Below, in pieces: positions 31,399-40,445 of a stretch of 64,000 bases of DNA. The notes under the pieces are model-generated. The model was given only the letters and a program-made list of their open reading frames with translations. It was not told the DNA's origin and did not search any database. The stretch is from Burkholderiales bacterium. GTDB lineage: Bacteria; Pseudomonadota; Gammaproteobacteria; Burkholderiales; Burkholderiaceae_C. The stretch spans positions 62,001-126,000 of the forward strand of contig JACRAZ010000077.1 in NCBI GenBank assembly GCA_016213205.1, written 5' to 3'. The translations under genes and the position numbers were made by a program. Each line of letters opens with the position of its first letter. Position 1 is the first letter of the stretch.

Positions 31399-31413
31399 TG
31401 TAGTGAAACTACT
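31399..31413. promoter_or_regulatory. HexR-like operator upstream of the TonB receptor
   Basis: TGTAGTGAAACTACT matches the HexR-type palindrome TGTAGTNNNACTACA at 14 of 15 positions. It lies 260 bp upstream of the receptor start. Confidence 0.65.
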
Positions 31414-31467
31414 ACACGTGTCCGAATCAGGACACAACATCCCGTGCAGCCGTCAGCCGAACAAGGG

Positions 31468-31483
31468 TTGACAGCGGTGTCAA
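31468..31483. promoter_or_regulatory. LacI-type operator upstream of the TonB receptor
   Basis: TTGACAGCGGTGTCAA has arms TTGACA/TGTCAA around a centre containing CG, the usual layout of LacI-family operators. A near-identical site occurs at 32777-32792. No LacI-family gene is in the window. Confidence 0.6.
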
Positions 31484-31602
31484 GCGTAGGCGGTCGACTC
31501 GGCCGGACGTGCTGGGCGCGTGGTGTCGACAGGAACGGGGGGTGCCGGCAGCGGGCGCCGGCGGCGGGAGGCAGCGCGAACCGGCCGTGGGCCGGGCCGA
31601 CC

Positions 31603-32619
31603 TCAGGGCTCGTGCTGCTCGATCGCGAGCGCCGCGCCACCCAGCGCCGCCAGGGTGTCGGTGATCAGCGCGGTGGGAATGTCCTGCAGGTAGGCTGCGC
31701 GCCGGCCTTTGGCCTCGAAGCAGGCGCGGAACCGCGACGCGACGAACCGCGCACCCAGTCGCGGCACGATGCCGCCACCGATGTACACCCCCTCGCGCGC
31801 GCCGAGCGTGAGGGCCACGTTGCCCGCAAAGCTGCCCAGCAGCGCGCAGAACGCGTCCACGGTGCGCTCGCACACGGCGTCGTCGCCCGCCAGCGCGCGC
31901 TCGACGATCTGCTCGGCGGCCAGTGGTTGCGCCGCCACCCCCAGCACGGCCGCCACCGCACCATGCAGCACCGGCAAGCCGATGCCCGACAGCAGGCGCT
32001 CGGCCGAGACATGGCTGTGCTCGCGGCGCGCATGCTGCAGCAAGGCGCTTTCGAAATCGTCGGTGGGCGCCAGCGTGGCATGCCCGCCCTCGCCTGGCAG
32101 TGCCACCCAGCCATGGCGGGTGTGTGTCACCCCGGCCACGCCCAGCCCGGTACCGGGGCCGATCACGGCCATGGTGCCCCGCTGCCGAGGCAAGGGGCCC
32201 CAGGTCAGCAGCTGCGACGGCAGCAGCCGCGGCAGCGAGAGCGCCAGCGCCTCGAAGTCGTTGAGCAGCAGCAGCGCCTGCAGCCCCAGGTCGGCCCGCA
32301 AGGCCTGGCGGGAAAACCGCCAGTGGCTGTTGGTGAACTCCACCAGGTCGCCCGCCACCGCGGTGGCCACCGCGAACGCGGCCCGCATCGGCGGCCGGTA
32401 GGCCGGGCCCAGCAGGGCCTGCACGTCGGCCAGGTAGGCCCTCACGGCACCGCCCGGCTCGGCATGGTCGGCCGTGGGCAGCTTGCGCACGTGGCGAACC
32501 GTCATGCCGGCGTCGTCCACCCAGCCGAAACGCGCATTGGTGCCCCCGATGTCGGCCACCAGCCAAGGCAGCGTGGCCAACGCCCGCGCGCCTGCGACGC
32601 CAGGGCTCACCGCGGGCAT
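31603..32619 (-). CDS. glk: Glucokinase (Glk family, ATP-dependent)
   Basis: A 338-residue enzyme that phosphorylates glucose to glucose-6-phosphate in the cytoplasm. Motifs are the phosphate loop LVADIGGTNARFGW, the catalytic-aspartate segment LLLNDFEALALSLP, the second nucleotide-binding stretch GTMAVIGPGTGLGVAG and the C-terminal GVYIGGGIVPRL. The frame stays open upstream to 32751, but a HexR-like operator lies at 32725-32739. I therefore prefer the ATG at 32619, just before the conserved domain; the exact start is uncertain. A second glucokinase domain occurs in the divergent fusion gene at 32966. Confidence 0.9.
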   Translation of the reverse strand: MPAVSPGVAGARALATLPWLVADIGGTNARFGWVDDAGMTVRHVRKLPTADHAEPGGAVRAYLADVQALLGPAYRPPMRAAFAVATAVAGDLVEFTNSHWRFSRQALRADLGLQALLLLNDFEALALSLPRLLPSQLLTWGPLPRQRGTMAVIGPGTGLGVAGVTHTRHGWVALPGEGGHATLAPTDDFESALLQHARREHSHVSAERLLSGIGLPVLHGAVAAVLGVAAQPLAAEQIVERALAGDDAVCERTVDAFCALLGSFAGNVALTLGAREGVYIGGGIVPRLGARFVASRFRACFEAKGRRAAYLQDIPTALITDTLAALGGAALAIEQHEP

Positions 32620-32724
32620 CCGCAGGGCCGCGGCAGGCGACGCGAAGGATTCGGGCTCACACCCGGACAACAAGAGTCGGTCTTCAACGCAATCACGCTC
32701 ATTGGCCACGGCACAAAATCCCAA

Positions 32725-32739
32725 GGTAGCAAAACTACA
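32725..32739. promoter_or_regulatory. HexR-like operator upstream of glk
   Basis: GGTAGCAAAACTACA keeps GTAG and ACTACA of the HexR motif with a GTAG-N5-CTAC core (13 of 15 matches to TGTAGTNNNACTACA). It lies about 105 bp upstream of the chosen glk start. Confidence 0.6.
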
Positions 32740-32776
32740 ACTTCGATTCAATAGGCACTATGCCCAGGCAACAGTG

Positions 32777-32792
32777 TTGACAGCGCTGTCCA
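32777..32792. promoter_or_regulatory. LacI-type operator between glk and the fusion gene
   Basis: TTGACAGCGCTGTCCA contains the perfect 12-base palindrome GACAGCGCTGTC with a CG centre. It shares 14 of 16 bases with the site at 31468-31483. Confidence 0.6.
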
Positions 32793-32839
32793 CCTCGTAA
32801 ACCCAGCATAACCCTGATGCCGGCATGCCGCCCCTCATT

Positions 32840-32854
32840 TGTAGTTGAGCTACT
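32840..32854. promoter_or_regulatory. HexR-like operator upstream of the glucokinase-RpiR fusion
   Basis: TGTAGTTGAGCTACT matches TGTAGTNNNACTACA at 13 of 15 positions. It lies 111 bp before the fusion start codon, consistent with autoregulation. Confidence 0.6.
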
Positions 32855-32965
32855 TTTCCATCGCTGCGCACGGTTGAGGGCATGGTCCGGGCCCCGCCCG
32901 CACGGCGCTTCAGCGACCCGCCGCCACTCGGCCACAATACCGCCGCCCCAACCCCCGGCTCCCCG

Positions 32966-34846
32966 ATGAACACCCACGACAGCCCACGCCTGATCGCCGA
33001 CATCGGTGGCACCTACGCCCGGTTCGCCCTCGAGACGGCGCCCGGGCACTTCGAACACCACGCCTCGCTGCTGTGCGCCGAGCATGCGGACTTCCATGCC
33101 GCCGTCAGCACCTACCTGCGCACATTGCCGCCCGGGCGCCTGCAGCACGCCGCGGTGGCGATTGCCAACCCGGTGGAAGGCGACGAAGTGCGGATGACCA
33201 ACTATCACTGGCAGTTCTCGATCGAGCAGATGCGCGAGCGCCTGCAGCTCGACACCCTGGTGGTGGTGAATGACTTCACGGCGCTAGCAATGGCCGTGCC
33301 GCGGCTGGCCGCGCACGACAAGCGTCAGGTCGGCGGTGGCCAGGCCCGCGAGGGCAGCGTGGTCGGCGTGCTGGGTGCTGGCTCGGGCCTGGGCGTCTCG
33401 GGCCTGATCCCGGCCGACAAGGGCTGGGTGGCCCTGGGCACCGAGGGCGGCCACACCAGCTTCTCACCGCATGACGAGCGCGAGATCGCGATCCTGCGCT
33501 TCGCATGGCGCCAGTTCCAGCATGTCTCGTTCGAGCGCCTGCTGTCCGGCCCCGGGCTCGAACTGATCCACCGGGCGCTGGCCGACCACGCGGGCCAGCG
33601 CAACACCGAGCCGTTGGCGGCGCCCGAGATCACGCGCCGCGGGCTCGACGGCAGCGATGCACGTTGCGCCGAGGCGATCGAGGTGTTCTGCGCGATGTTG
33701 GGCACCGCGGCGGCCAACCTGGCGGTCTCGCTGGGTGCGCTGGGCGGCATCTTCATCGGCGGCGGCATCGTGCCTCGGCTGGGTGCCTACTTCGACCGTT
33801 CGCCGTTCCGCGCCCGCTTCGAGGACAAGGGCCGCTTCAGCGACTACCTGCGCGCGATCCCCACCTTCGTGATCACGGCCGAGAACGCCACCCTGTCCGG
33901 CGCCTCGGCCATCCTGCAGTCGCAGCTGCGCGCACTGGAAACCGCACCCCGCTCGGCACTGCTGGAGCAGATCCGCCGCGGACTGGACAGCCTCTCACCC
34001 GCCGAACGCCGCGTGGCCGACCACGTGCTGGCACAGCCGCGCGCAGCGATGAACGACCCCATCGCCGACATCGCCCGGGCCGCCGGCGTGAGCCAGCCCA
34101 CGGTGATCCGGTTCTGCCGGTCGCTGGGCTGCGAAGGCCTGTCGGATTTCAAGCTGCGGCTGGCCTCGGGGCTGACCGGCACGGTGCCGGTCACGCACAC
34201 CCAGGTCACGGGCGAAGACTCGAGCATCGAGCTCGGCGCCAAGGTGCTGGGCAACACCGCCTCGGCCATCCTGCAGGTGCGCGACCACCTGAACCGCGAC
34301 ACCATCGACCGCGCGATCGAGCTGCTCAATGCCGCCGGCCGCATCGACTTCCACGCCGTCGGCCACTATGGCCCGGTGGCGCTGGACGCGCAGTACAAGT
34401 TCCTGCGCTTCGGCATCCCGTGCAATGCCTACATCGACGCCCGGCTGCAGCTGCTGGCCGCCGGCGTGCTGAAGGCGGGCGACGTGGTGGTCATCATCAG
34501 CAGCAGCGGCCGCATCAACGAGCTGCTGGAAGTGGCCGACACCGCGCGTGAACGCGGCGCGCAGGTGATTGCCATCACGGCCAGCCAATCGCCGCTGGCG
34601 CGCAAGGCCGACCTCACGCTGATCGTCGACCACCCCGAGGACGCCAACACCCAGCTGCCCATGGTGAGCCGCATCCTGCACCTGCTGGTGATCGACATCC
34701 TCGCGGTCGGCGTCTCGATGCGCCGCCAGGGTGTCGATGCCACGGCCGGCGGCGCGGCGGCCACCGCCACCGCGCCGCTGCGCGCGCTGCCGGGCGTCAG
34801 TGCCTCGCTCCCCTATGCCCGCCTCACCTCTCACGGGCGCCGCTGA
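32966..34846 (+). CDS. Bifunctional glucokinase / RpiR-family (HexR-type) regulator
   Basis: A 626-residue fusion. Residues about 8-325 are a glucokinase (LIADIGGTYARFAL, VVVNDFTALAMAVPRL, GVLGAGSGLGVSGL, GGIFIGGGIVPRLG). Residues about 335-415 are an RpiR helix-turn-helix domain (LSPAERRVADHVL, IADIARAAGVSQPTVIRFCRSLG). Residues about 445-590 are a SIS sugar-phosphate-binding domain (AGRIDFHAVGHYG, DVVVIISSSGRINELLEVA). Such fusions are known in Burkholderia and relatives. HexR-type proteins respond to a keto-deoxy-phosphogluconate intermediate, so this protein could make glucose-6-phosphate and sense a product of its catabolism. It is divergent from a stand-alone glk and has HexR-like sites upstream. 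Confidence 0.95.
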   Translation: MNTHDSPRLIADIGGTYARFALETAPGHFEHHASLLCAEHADFHAAVSTYLRTLPPGRLQHAAVAIANPVEGDEVRMTNYHWQFSIEQMRERLQLDTLVVVNDFTALAMAVPRLAAHDKRQVGGGQAREGSVVGVLGAGSGLGVSGLIPADKGWVALGTEGGHTSFSPHDEREIAILRFAWRQFQHVSFERLLSGPGLELIHRALADHAGQRNTEPLAAPEITRRGLDGSDARCAEAIEVFCAMLGTAAANLAVSLGALGGIFIGGGIVPRLGAYFDRSPFRARFEDKGRFSDYLRAIPTFVITAENATLSGASAILQSQLRALETAPRSALLEQIRRGLDSLSPAERRVADHVLAQPRAAMNDPIADIARAAGVSQPTVIRFCRSLGCEGLSDFKLRLASGLTGTVPVTHTQVTGEDSSIELGAKVLGNTASAILQVRDHLNRDTIDRAIELLNAAGRIDFHAVGHYGPVALDAQYKFLRFGIPCNAYIDARLQLLAAGVLKAGDVVVIISSSGRINELLEVADTARERGAQVIAITASQSPLARKADLTLIVDHPEDANTQLPMVSRILHLLVIDILAVGVSMRRQGVDATAGGAAATATAPLRALPGVSASLPYARLTSHGRR

Positions 34847-34899
34847 CGCCGCCGGTGCCCCTCATCACGCCTCGACCGATCCCCAAGGAGAAACCCACG

Positions 34900-35478
34900 A
34901 TGTCCGGACACGGCTTTCACGTCCACGGCCCGCACGACCATGAACTCGAACATGCTGCCCAGCATGGTGACAAGGACAGCTTCGCCGGCACCATCGCGGT
35001 GATGACGGCGATCCTGGCCACCATCGGCGCCCTGTTCTCGTACATGGGCGGCGCCACGCAGGCCAACGCCAGCCTCTACAAGAACAACGCCGCGATCAAG
35101 AAGACCGAGGCCTCCAACCAATGGAACTACTACCAGGCCAAGAGCAGCAAGCAGAACCTGGCCGAACTGGCGATGGCCCTGGTGGCCGAGGACAAGAAGC
35201 CGGTGTACCAGCAGGAGATCGAGCGCTACAAGAAGGAGAAGGCCGACATCAAGACCGGCGCCGAGAAGCTGGAGGCCGAATCGACCGACTGGGACCGCAA
35301 GTCGGACGCCGAGATGCACTTGCACCACCGCTGGGCCCAGGCCACCACGGCCCTGCAGATCTCGATCGCACTGGCCGCGATCGCCCTGCTCACGCGGCGC
35401 AAGTGGCTGGAATGGGGCATGTTCGGCGTGGCCGGCATCGGCGTGGCGCTGGGTGTGGCCGCCGCCCTGCACTATTGA
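34900..35478 (+). CDS. DUF4337 family membrane protein
   Basis: A 192-residue protein with a His-rich N-terminus (GFHVHGPHDHELEHAAQHG), a membrane helix at about residues 27-48 (IAVMTAILATIGALFSYMGG), a long charged helical segment (about 60-145) and two closely spaced C-terminal helices (about 147-192). The start has AAGGAG 9 bp upstream. The family is widespread in proteobacteria and has no established function. It follows the fusion regulator in the same direction, 53 bp apart; functional linkage is not evident. Confidence 0.85.
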   Translation: MSGHGFHVHGPHDHELEHAAQHGDKDSFAGTIAVMTAILATIGALFSYMGGATQANASLYKNNAAIKKTEASNQWNYYQAKSSKQNLAELAMALVAEDKKPVYQQEIERYKKEKADIKTGAEKLEAESTDWDRKSDAEMHLHHRWAQATTALQISIALAAIALLTRRKWLEWGMFGVAGIGVALGVAAALHY

Positions 35479-35582
35479 GCGCCTGGCGCCGCAAGCCCGC
35501 GCCCGCGCGGCAACGAAGCGGCAATACGCCGTCGTCGGCCCTCTGCTAGATTGCACGGGCTTTGCCGTCGCCAAGACCCGCC

Positions 35583-36842
35583 ATGCACCACAAGCGATCG
35601 AACCTGGGGCCCCTGTGGGCCACGCTGTGCGTGGCCATCGGCCTGGCGGGCTGCCAACGCGGCGCCGGCAACGCACCATCGGACGCTGCGCCTGGCACCG
35701 CGCCCGGCGCGTCGGCGCCACGGGCGGTGCAGACGGTGAGCGTGTTCACCGCGCAGCAGCGCGACGTGCCGGTCACCGTGGAGGCTGCCGGCACCGTGGT
35801 GGCGCTCGAGTCGGTGGACCTGCGACCGCAGGTTGCCGGCACGGTGGCCGAGGTGCTGGTGCGCGATGGCCAGTTCGTGCAGCGTGGCCAGCCGCTGTTC
35901 AGGCTGGACGACCGCGCCGACCGCGCCAACCTCGAACGCGCCCGCGCCCAGCTGCAGCGTGACCAGGCCACGCTGGCCGACCTGACACGCCAATGGCAAC
36001 GCGCGCAGGAACTGCGCGCCCAGAACTTCATCGCCCAGAGCGCGGCCGACACCGTGCTGGCCACGCTCGAGGCGCAGAAGGCCGCCGTGGCGGCCGACCA
36101 GGCCTCGGCACGCTCGGCCGAGGTGGCGTTGAGCTACAGCACGCTGCAGGCGCCGTTCGGTGGCCGCATCGGTGCCATCGCGGTGAACCGGGGATCGGCG
36201 GTGCAACCCAATGGCGCGGCGCTGGTCAACATCAGCCGCATCGACCCGATCGGCGTGCAGTTCAGCGTGCCCGAGTCCCAGCTCTCGGCCCTGCTGCGTG
36301 CGGCCGGCCCGCCGGCCGGCGCCAAGGCAGCCGCCAGCGCGCCGGTGGTGTCGATCTCGATTCCCGCCCCGGAGCGCGGCCGCCAGGCACCGGCCGAGGT
36401 GCTGCAGGGGCGCGTGGTCTTCGTCGACAACGCGGTGGACACGGCCACCGGCAGCATCCGTGTCAAGGCCGAGGTGGCCAATGGCAGCCACATGCTGTGG
36501 CCGGGCCAGTACGTCACGGCACGCCTGACCACACGCACCCTGGCCGGGGCCGTGGTGGTGCCGCAGGCGGCCGTGATCATCCGCGGCAACGAACGCTCGA
36601 TCTATGTCGTGAAGGCCGATGCGACCGTGGAGATGCGCAGCGTGCAGCAGCGCCTGCCGGCGGGCGAGTTCGTGGTGGTCGAAGGCGTGCAGGCCGGCGA
36701 GAAGGTGGTGGTCGAAGGCAAGTCGAACCTGCGCCCAGGCTCGCCGGTGAAGGAAACCGCCTACGTCGGCGCGCGGCGTGGCGCCGGGCCCGCATCGAGC
36801 GCGGCCGGCGGGGCGGCCTCCGGCCCCGCAGGGCCGAGATGA
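35583..36842 (+). CDS. RND efflux pump periplasmic adaptor (membrane fusion protein)
   Basis: A 419-residue adaptor of the AcrA/MdtA type. The N-terminus has a lipoprotein signal (LWATLCVAIGLAGC). The order is beta-barrel, lipoyl (GTVVALESVDLRPQVAGTVAEV), alpha-hairpin (about residues 105-180), second lipoyl half (LQAPFGGRIGAIAVNRGSAV), then beta-barrel and membrane-proximal domains. It links the inner-membrane pump to an outer-membrane channel, which is not encoded nearby. Its stop overlaps the pump start by 4 bp (ATGA). Confidence 0.94.
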   Translation: MHHKRSNLGPLWATLCVAIGLAGCQRGAGNAPSDAAPGTAPGASAPRAVQTVSVFTAQQRDVPVTVEAAGTVVALESVDLRPQVAGTVAEVLVRDGQFVQRGQPLFRLDDRADRANLERARAQLQRDQATLADLTRQWQRAQELRAQNFIAQSAADTVLATLEAQKAAVAADQASARSAEVALSYSTLQAPFGGRIGAIAVNRGSAVQPNGAALVNISRIDPIGVQFSVPESQLSALLRAAGPPAGAKAAASAPVVSISIPAPERGRQAPAEVLQGRVVFVDNAVDTATGSIRVKAEVANGSHMLWPGQYVTARLTTRTLAGAVVVPQAAVIIRGNERSIYVVKADATVEMRSVQQRLPAGEFVVVEGVQAGEKVVVEGKSNLRPGSPVKETAYVGARRGAGPASSAAGGAASGPAGPR

Positions 36843-39800
36843 GCTTCACCGACCTGTTCATCCGCCGTCCGGTGATGACGGTGCTGATCAACATCGCCAT
36901 CGTGCTGGCCGGCATCGTGGCGCTCAAGGACATCCCGGTGGCCGCGCTGCCGCGCTACAACACGCCGGTGATCCAGGTCACCGCGGTGCTGCCCGGCGCA
37001 TCGCCCGAGACGATGGCCAGCTCGGTGGCGCTGCCGCTGGAGAAGCAGTTCTCCACCATCGCGGGGCTGGCCACCATCAGCTCCACCAACACGCTGGGCG
37101 CGAGCTCGGTGACACTGGAGTTCGAGACCTCGCGCGACATCGATGCCGCCGCGGTGGACGTGCAGGCCGCGCTGTTCCGGGCCCAGCGCACACTGCCGGC
37201 GGAGATGACCAGCCCGCCCTCCTACCGCAAGGTGAACCCGGCCGATGCGCCGGTGCTGCTGGTCGCGCTGCAGTCGCCCTCCATCGGCCTGGCCGAGCTG
37301 AACGACTACGCCGAGAACCTGATCTCGCCCACGCTGTCCACCATCGAGGGCGTGGCGCAGGTCTCGATTTTCGGCCAGAAGCGCTACGCGGTGCGCGTGC
37401 GGGTGCGGCCGCAGGCCCTGGCGGAGCGCAACCTCACGCTCGACGAACTGCGCGCGGCCATCACCGCCGCCAATCCCAACACGCCGGTGGGCGTGCTCGA
37501 GGGCCCGCGCCAGACGCTCACGATCCAGGCCAACCGGCAACTCACCAACGCGCGCGAGTTCGGCAACATCATCGTGGCCAACCGCGGCGATTCGGCCGTG
37601 CGGCTGCGCGACGTGGCCGACGTGCAGGACAGCTTCGAGACGGTGAAGAACGCCTCCACCTTTGCCGGCGAGCCCAGCATCACGCTGGCCATCCAGCGCC
37701 AGCCCAATGCCAACACGGTGCAGGTGGTCGACCGCGTGAAGGCCACGCTGCCGCGCTTCGAATCGCAGCTGCCGGCCTCGGTGAAGATCTCCACGCTGAA
37801 CGACCGCTCGCGCTCGATCCGCGAGGCGCTGCACGACGTGAACCTCACGCTGGCCGGCACCATCGTGCTGGTGGTGCTGGTGATGTTCCTGTTCCTGCGC
37901 CGCGTGGCCGCCACGGTGATCCCGGCCTTGTCGCTGCCGATCTCGCTGATCGGCGCGGTGTCGCTGCTGTACCCGCTGGGCTACAGCCTGGACAACATCT
38001 CGCTGCTGGGCATCACCCTGGCCGTCGGCCTGGTGGTGGACGACGCGATCGTGATGCTCGAGAACATCGTGCGCCATGTCGAAGACGGCATGGCGCCGTT
38101 CGAGGCCGCACTCAAGGGTGCGCGCGAGATGGCGTTCACGATCCTGTCGATCTCGATCTCGCTGGTGGCGGTGCTGATCCCGATCTTCTTCATGCCCGGG
38201 GTCATCGGCCTGCTGTTCCACGAGTTCGCGGTGGTGGTGGGCCTGTCGATCCTGGTGTCGGCACTGGTCTCGCTGACGCTGGTGCCGATGCTGGCCAGCC
38301 GCTTCCTGCGCCACCACGATGCGCGGGAGGAGTCCGCCCTGGGCCGCGCCTTCGAACGCGGCTTCACGGCCTTGCAGAACGCGTATGCACGCTCGCTGGA
38401 CTGGGCGCTGGCGCACCGCCTGGTGGTGGGCGGCGTGGCGCTCGGCAGCTTCGTGCTCACCGGCGTGCTGTTCACCACCATCCCGAAAGGCTTCTTCCCG
38501 GAAGAGGACATCGGCCAGATCCAGGTCACCACCGAGGCCGCGGAAGACATCTCCTTCGCGGCGATGGAACAGTTGAACAACCGCATCGGCGAGATCTTCC
38601 GCAACGACCCGGCGGTGGCCGCGGTGGGCACTGCCGTGGGCGGCGGCGGCTTCAACACCAACACCCAGAACACCGGCCGCGCCTTCATCACGCTGAAGCC
38701 GCGCGGCGAGCGCCCGCCGATGGCGCAGGTGGTCGACAACCTGCGCAAGAAGGTGCGCGCGGTGCCCGGCATCGCGGTGTACATGCGGCCGGTGCAGAAC
38801 CTTCAGCTGGGTGGCCGGGCCAGCAAGAGCCGCTACCAGTACACGCTGCAGAGCGTGAGCGCCGACGCGCTGAACGACTGGGCCCAGCGCCTGTCCGAGA
38901 AGATGCGCGGCGACCCGGTGTTCCGCGATGTCACCAGCGATTCGCAGCAGCGTGGCCTGCAGGCCACGCTGAGCGTGGACCGCGACCGCGCCAACCTGCT
39001 CGGCGTCTCGATGGCCGACCTGCGCAACACGCTGTACAGCGCCTTCGGCGAGCGCCAGGTGTCGACGATCTACAACCCGAGCAACAGCTTCGCGGTCATC
39101 CTCGAAGCGGCCGAGGTCGACCGCCAGTTCGAGGACGCCTTCAGCCGCCTGTACCTGCGGGGCAAGGGTGGCGCGATGGTGCCGCTGACCGCGTTTGCGA
39201 GTGTCAGCCGCAGCATCGGCCCCACCGCCGTCAACCACCAGGGCCAGTTGCAGGCGATCACGCTGTCGTTCAACCTGGCCCCCGAGGTGGCGCTGGGCGA
39301 CGCCACCAAGCGCCTGGAGGCCTATGTGCGCGAGCTGCGCATGCCCGCCACCATCGTCACCAGCTACGGGGGCGATGCGGCGGTGTTCCAGGATTCGCAG
39401 GGCGGCCAGGCGGTGCTGCTGATCGTGGCGGTGCTGGTGATCTACCTGCTGCTGGGCGTGCTCTACGAGAGCTACATCCATCCGCTCACCATCCTGGCCG
39501 GGCTGCCCTCGGCCGCGGTCGGCGCGCTGCTGACGCTGACGATCTTCAAGATGGACCTGACGCTGATCGCCACCATCGGCATCCTGATGCTGATCGGCAT
39601 CGTGAAGAAGAACGCCATCATGATGATCGACTTCGCCCTCGATGCGCAGCGCCACCAGGGCCTGGCGCCGCAGGACGCCATCCGCCAGGCCTGCCTGCTG
39701 CGCCTGCGTCCGATCATGATGACCACGCTGGCCGCGCTGATGGGCGCGCTGCCCATCGCGCTGGGCATCGGTGCCGGCGCCGAACTGCGCCAGCCACTGG

Positions 39801-39925
39801 GCTTGGCGGTGGTGGGCGGCCTGATCGTCTCGCAGGCTGTCACGCTGTACATCACGCCGGTGATCTATCTCGCGCTGGACCGCTGGAGCGGACGTGGCCC
39901 CATCGTTGACGGGGCCACGCCCTGA
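36839..39925 (+). CDS. RND efflux pump inner-membrane transporter (HAE-1 / MdtB-MdtC type)
   Basis: A 1028-residue transporter that exports drugs or other small molecules using the proton gradient. It shows twelve-helix RND topology with two large periplasmic loops. Proton-relay aspartates lie in GLVVDDAIVMLENIVRHVE, and the second half-repeat has LIGIVKKNAIMMIDFALDA. The start MSFTDLFIRRPVMTVLINIAIVL is typical. It is translationally coupled to the adaptor. Substrate is not predictable. No regulator or outer-membrane factor gene is adjacent. Confidence 0.96.
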   Translation: MSFTDLFIRRPVMTVLINIAIVLAGIVALKDIPVAALPRYNTPVIQVTAVLPGASPETMASSVALPLEKQFSTIAGLATISSTNTLGASSVTLEFETSRDIDAAAVDVQAALFRAQRTLPAEMTSPPSYRKVNPADAPVLLVALQSPSIGLAELNDYAENLISPTLSTIEGVAQVSIFGQKRYAVRVRVRPQALAERNLTLDELRAAITAANPNTPVGVLEGPRQTLTIQANRQLTNAREFGNIIVANRGDSAVRLRDVADVQDSFETVKNASTFAGEPSITLAIQRQPNANTVQVVDRVKATLPRFESQLPASVKISTLNDRSRSIREALHDVNLTLAGTIVLVVLVMFLFLRRVAATVIPALSLPISLIGAVSLLYPLGYSLDNISLLGITLAVGLVVDDAIVMLENIVRHVEDGMAPFEAALKGAREMAFTILSISISLVAVLIPIFFMPGVIGLLFHEFAVVVGLSILVSALVSLTLVPMLASRFLRHHDAREESALGRAFERGFTALQNAYARSLDWALAHRLVVGGVALGSFVLTGVLFTTIPKGFFPEEDIGQIQVTTEAAEDISFAAMEQLNNRIGEIFRNDPAVAAVGTAVGGGGFNTNTQNTGRAFITLKPRGERPPMAQVVDNLRKKVRAVPGIAVYMRPVQNLQLGGRASKSRYQYTLQSVSADALNDWAQRLSEKMRGDPVFRDVTSDSQQRGLQATLSVDRDRANLLGVSMADLRNTLYSAFGERQVSTIYNPSNSFAVILEAAEVDRQFEDAFSRLYLRGKGGAMVPLTAFASVSRSIGPTAVNHQGQLQAITLSFNLAPEVALGDATKRLEAYVRELRMPATIVTSYGGDAAVFQDSQGGQAVLLIVAVLVIYLLLGVLYESYIHPLTILAGLPSAAVGALLTLTIFKMDLTLIATIGILMLIGIVKKNAIMMIDFALDAQRHQGLAPQDAIRQACLLRLRPIMMTTLAALMGALPIALGIGAGAELRQPLGLAVVGGLIVSQAVTLYITPVIYLALDRWSGRGPIVDGATP

Positions 39926-39941
39926 AACGCCCACACGCAGG

Positions 39942-40394
39942 TCACTGGGGCATCAGCACGCTGTCGATGACGTGGATGACGCCGTTGTCGGCGCCGATGT
40001 CGGCCGCCACGACCTTCGCACCGTTCACCGTCACGCCGCCGCTCGTTGCCAGCGTCAGGCTCCCGCCCTGCACCGTCTTGGCGGCGCCAGGCTTCACGTC
40101 CTTGGCCATCACCTTGCCCGGCACGACGTGGTAGGTGAGCACAGCGCTCAGCTTGGCCTTGTCCTTCAGCAGCGCGTCGAGGTCCGCCTTGGGGATCTTG
40201 GCAAATGCTTCGTCGGTGGGCGCGAACACGGTGAAACTGCCGGGACCTTTCAGCGTCTTCACCAGGTCGGCCGCCTGCAGCGCGGTGACCAGGGTCTTGA
40301 ACTTGCCGGCGTCGATGGCCGTGTCGACGATGTCCTTGGCCTGGACAGACAGCGCCGACAGCGAAAGGGCGGCGATCGTGATGAGCTTCTTCAT
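39942..40394 (-). CDS. Secreted single fasciclin-domain protein
   Basis: A 150-residue protein with a signal peptide ([19 protein letters not shown]) and one fasciclin (FAS1) domain, recognisable by [17 protein letters not shown], the H1 box [15 protein letters not shown], and the H2-like ending [17 protein letters not shown]1 domains mediate cell-surface or matrix adhesion in many organisms; the bacterial role is little known. The chosen ATG has CGGAG upstream. A run of 13 G/C pairs lies 20 bp before the start codon. It is convergent with the RND transporter. Confidence 0.93.
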   Translation of the reverse strand: MKKLITIAALSLSALSVQAKDIVDTAIDAGKFKTLVTALQAADLVKTLKGPGSFTVFAPTDEAFAKIPKADLDALLKDKAKLSAVLTYHVVPGKVMAKDVKPGAAKTVQGGSLTLATSGGVTVNGAKVVAADIGADNGVIHVIDSVLMPQ

Positions 40395-40413
40395 GGAAAG
40401 CACTCCGTGAGGT

Positions 40414-40426
40414 GGGGGGGGGGGGG
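40414..40426. repeat. Homopolymer run of 13 G upstream of the fasciclin gene
   Basis: An uninterrupted G13 (C13 on the coding strand of the fasciclin gene) lies 20 bp upstream of the 39942-40394 start codon, in the short gap to the second fasciclin gene. Runs this long are prone to slipped-strand length change. It could alter leader length or ribosome access. It could also be an assembly artefact. Confidence 0.9.
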
Positions 40427-40445
40427 ACGAGGAACCGTTGCGCCG

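Larger units (their letters stand above)
31140..31602. promoter_or_regulatory. Upstream region of the TonB receptor, 463 bp without a gene
   Basis: No credible coding frame. It holds two operator-like palindromes, a HexR-like site (31399-31413) and a LacI-like site (31468-31483), both described separately. The glucokinase gene ends at 31603 on the same strand, so the receptor needs its own promoter here. I could not place -35/-10 boxes with certainty. Confidence 0.75.
32620..32965. promoter_or_regulatory. Divergent promoter region between glk and the glucokinase-RpiR fusion
   Basis: About 346 bp if both starts are right. It contains two HexR-like sites (32725-32739 and 32840-32854) and one LacI-like site (32777-32792) between them. 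The layout fits autoregulation of the fusion gene together with control of glk. Confidence 0.75.

Noticed and set aside
36761..39934. A 1057-codon minus-strand open frame
   Set aside because: It is the complement of the RND transporter gene. The translation is His/Gln/Arg-rich and has no domain, while the plus strand encodes an unmistakable transporter.
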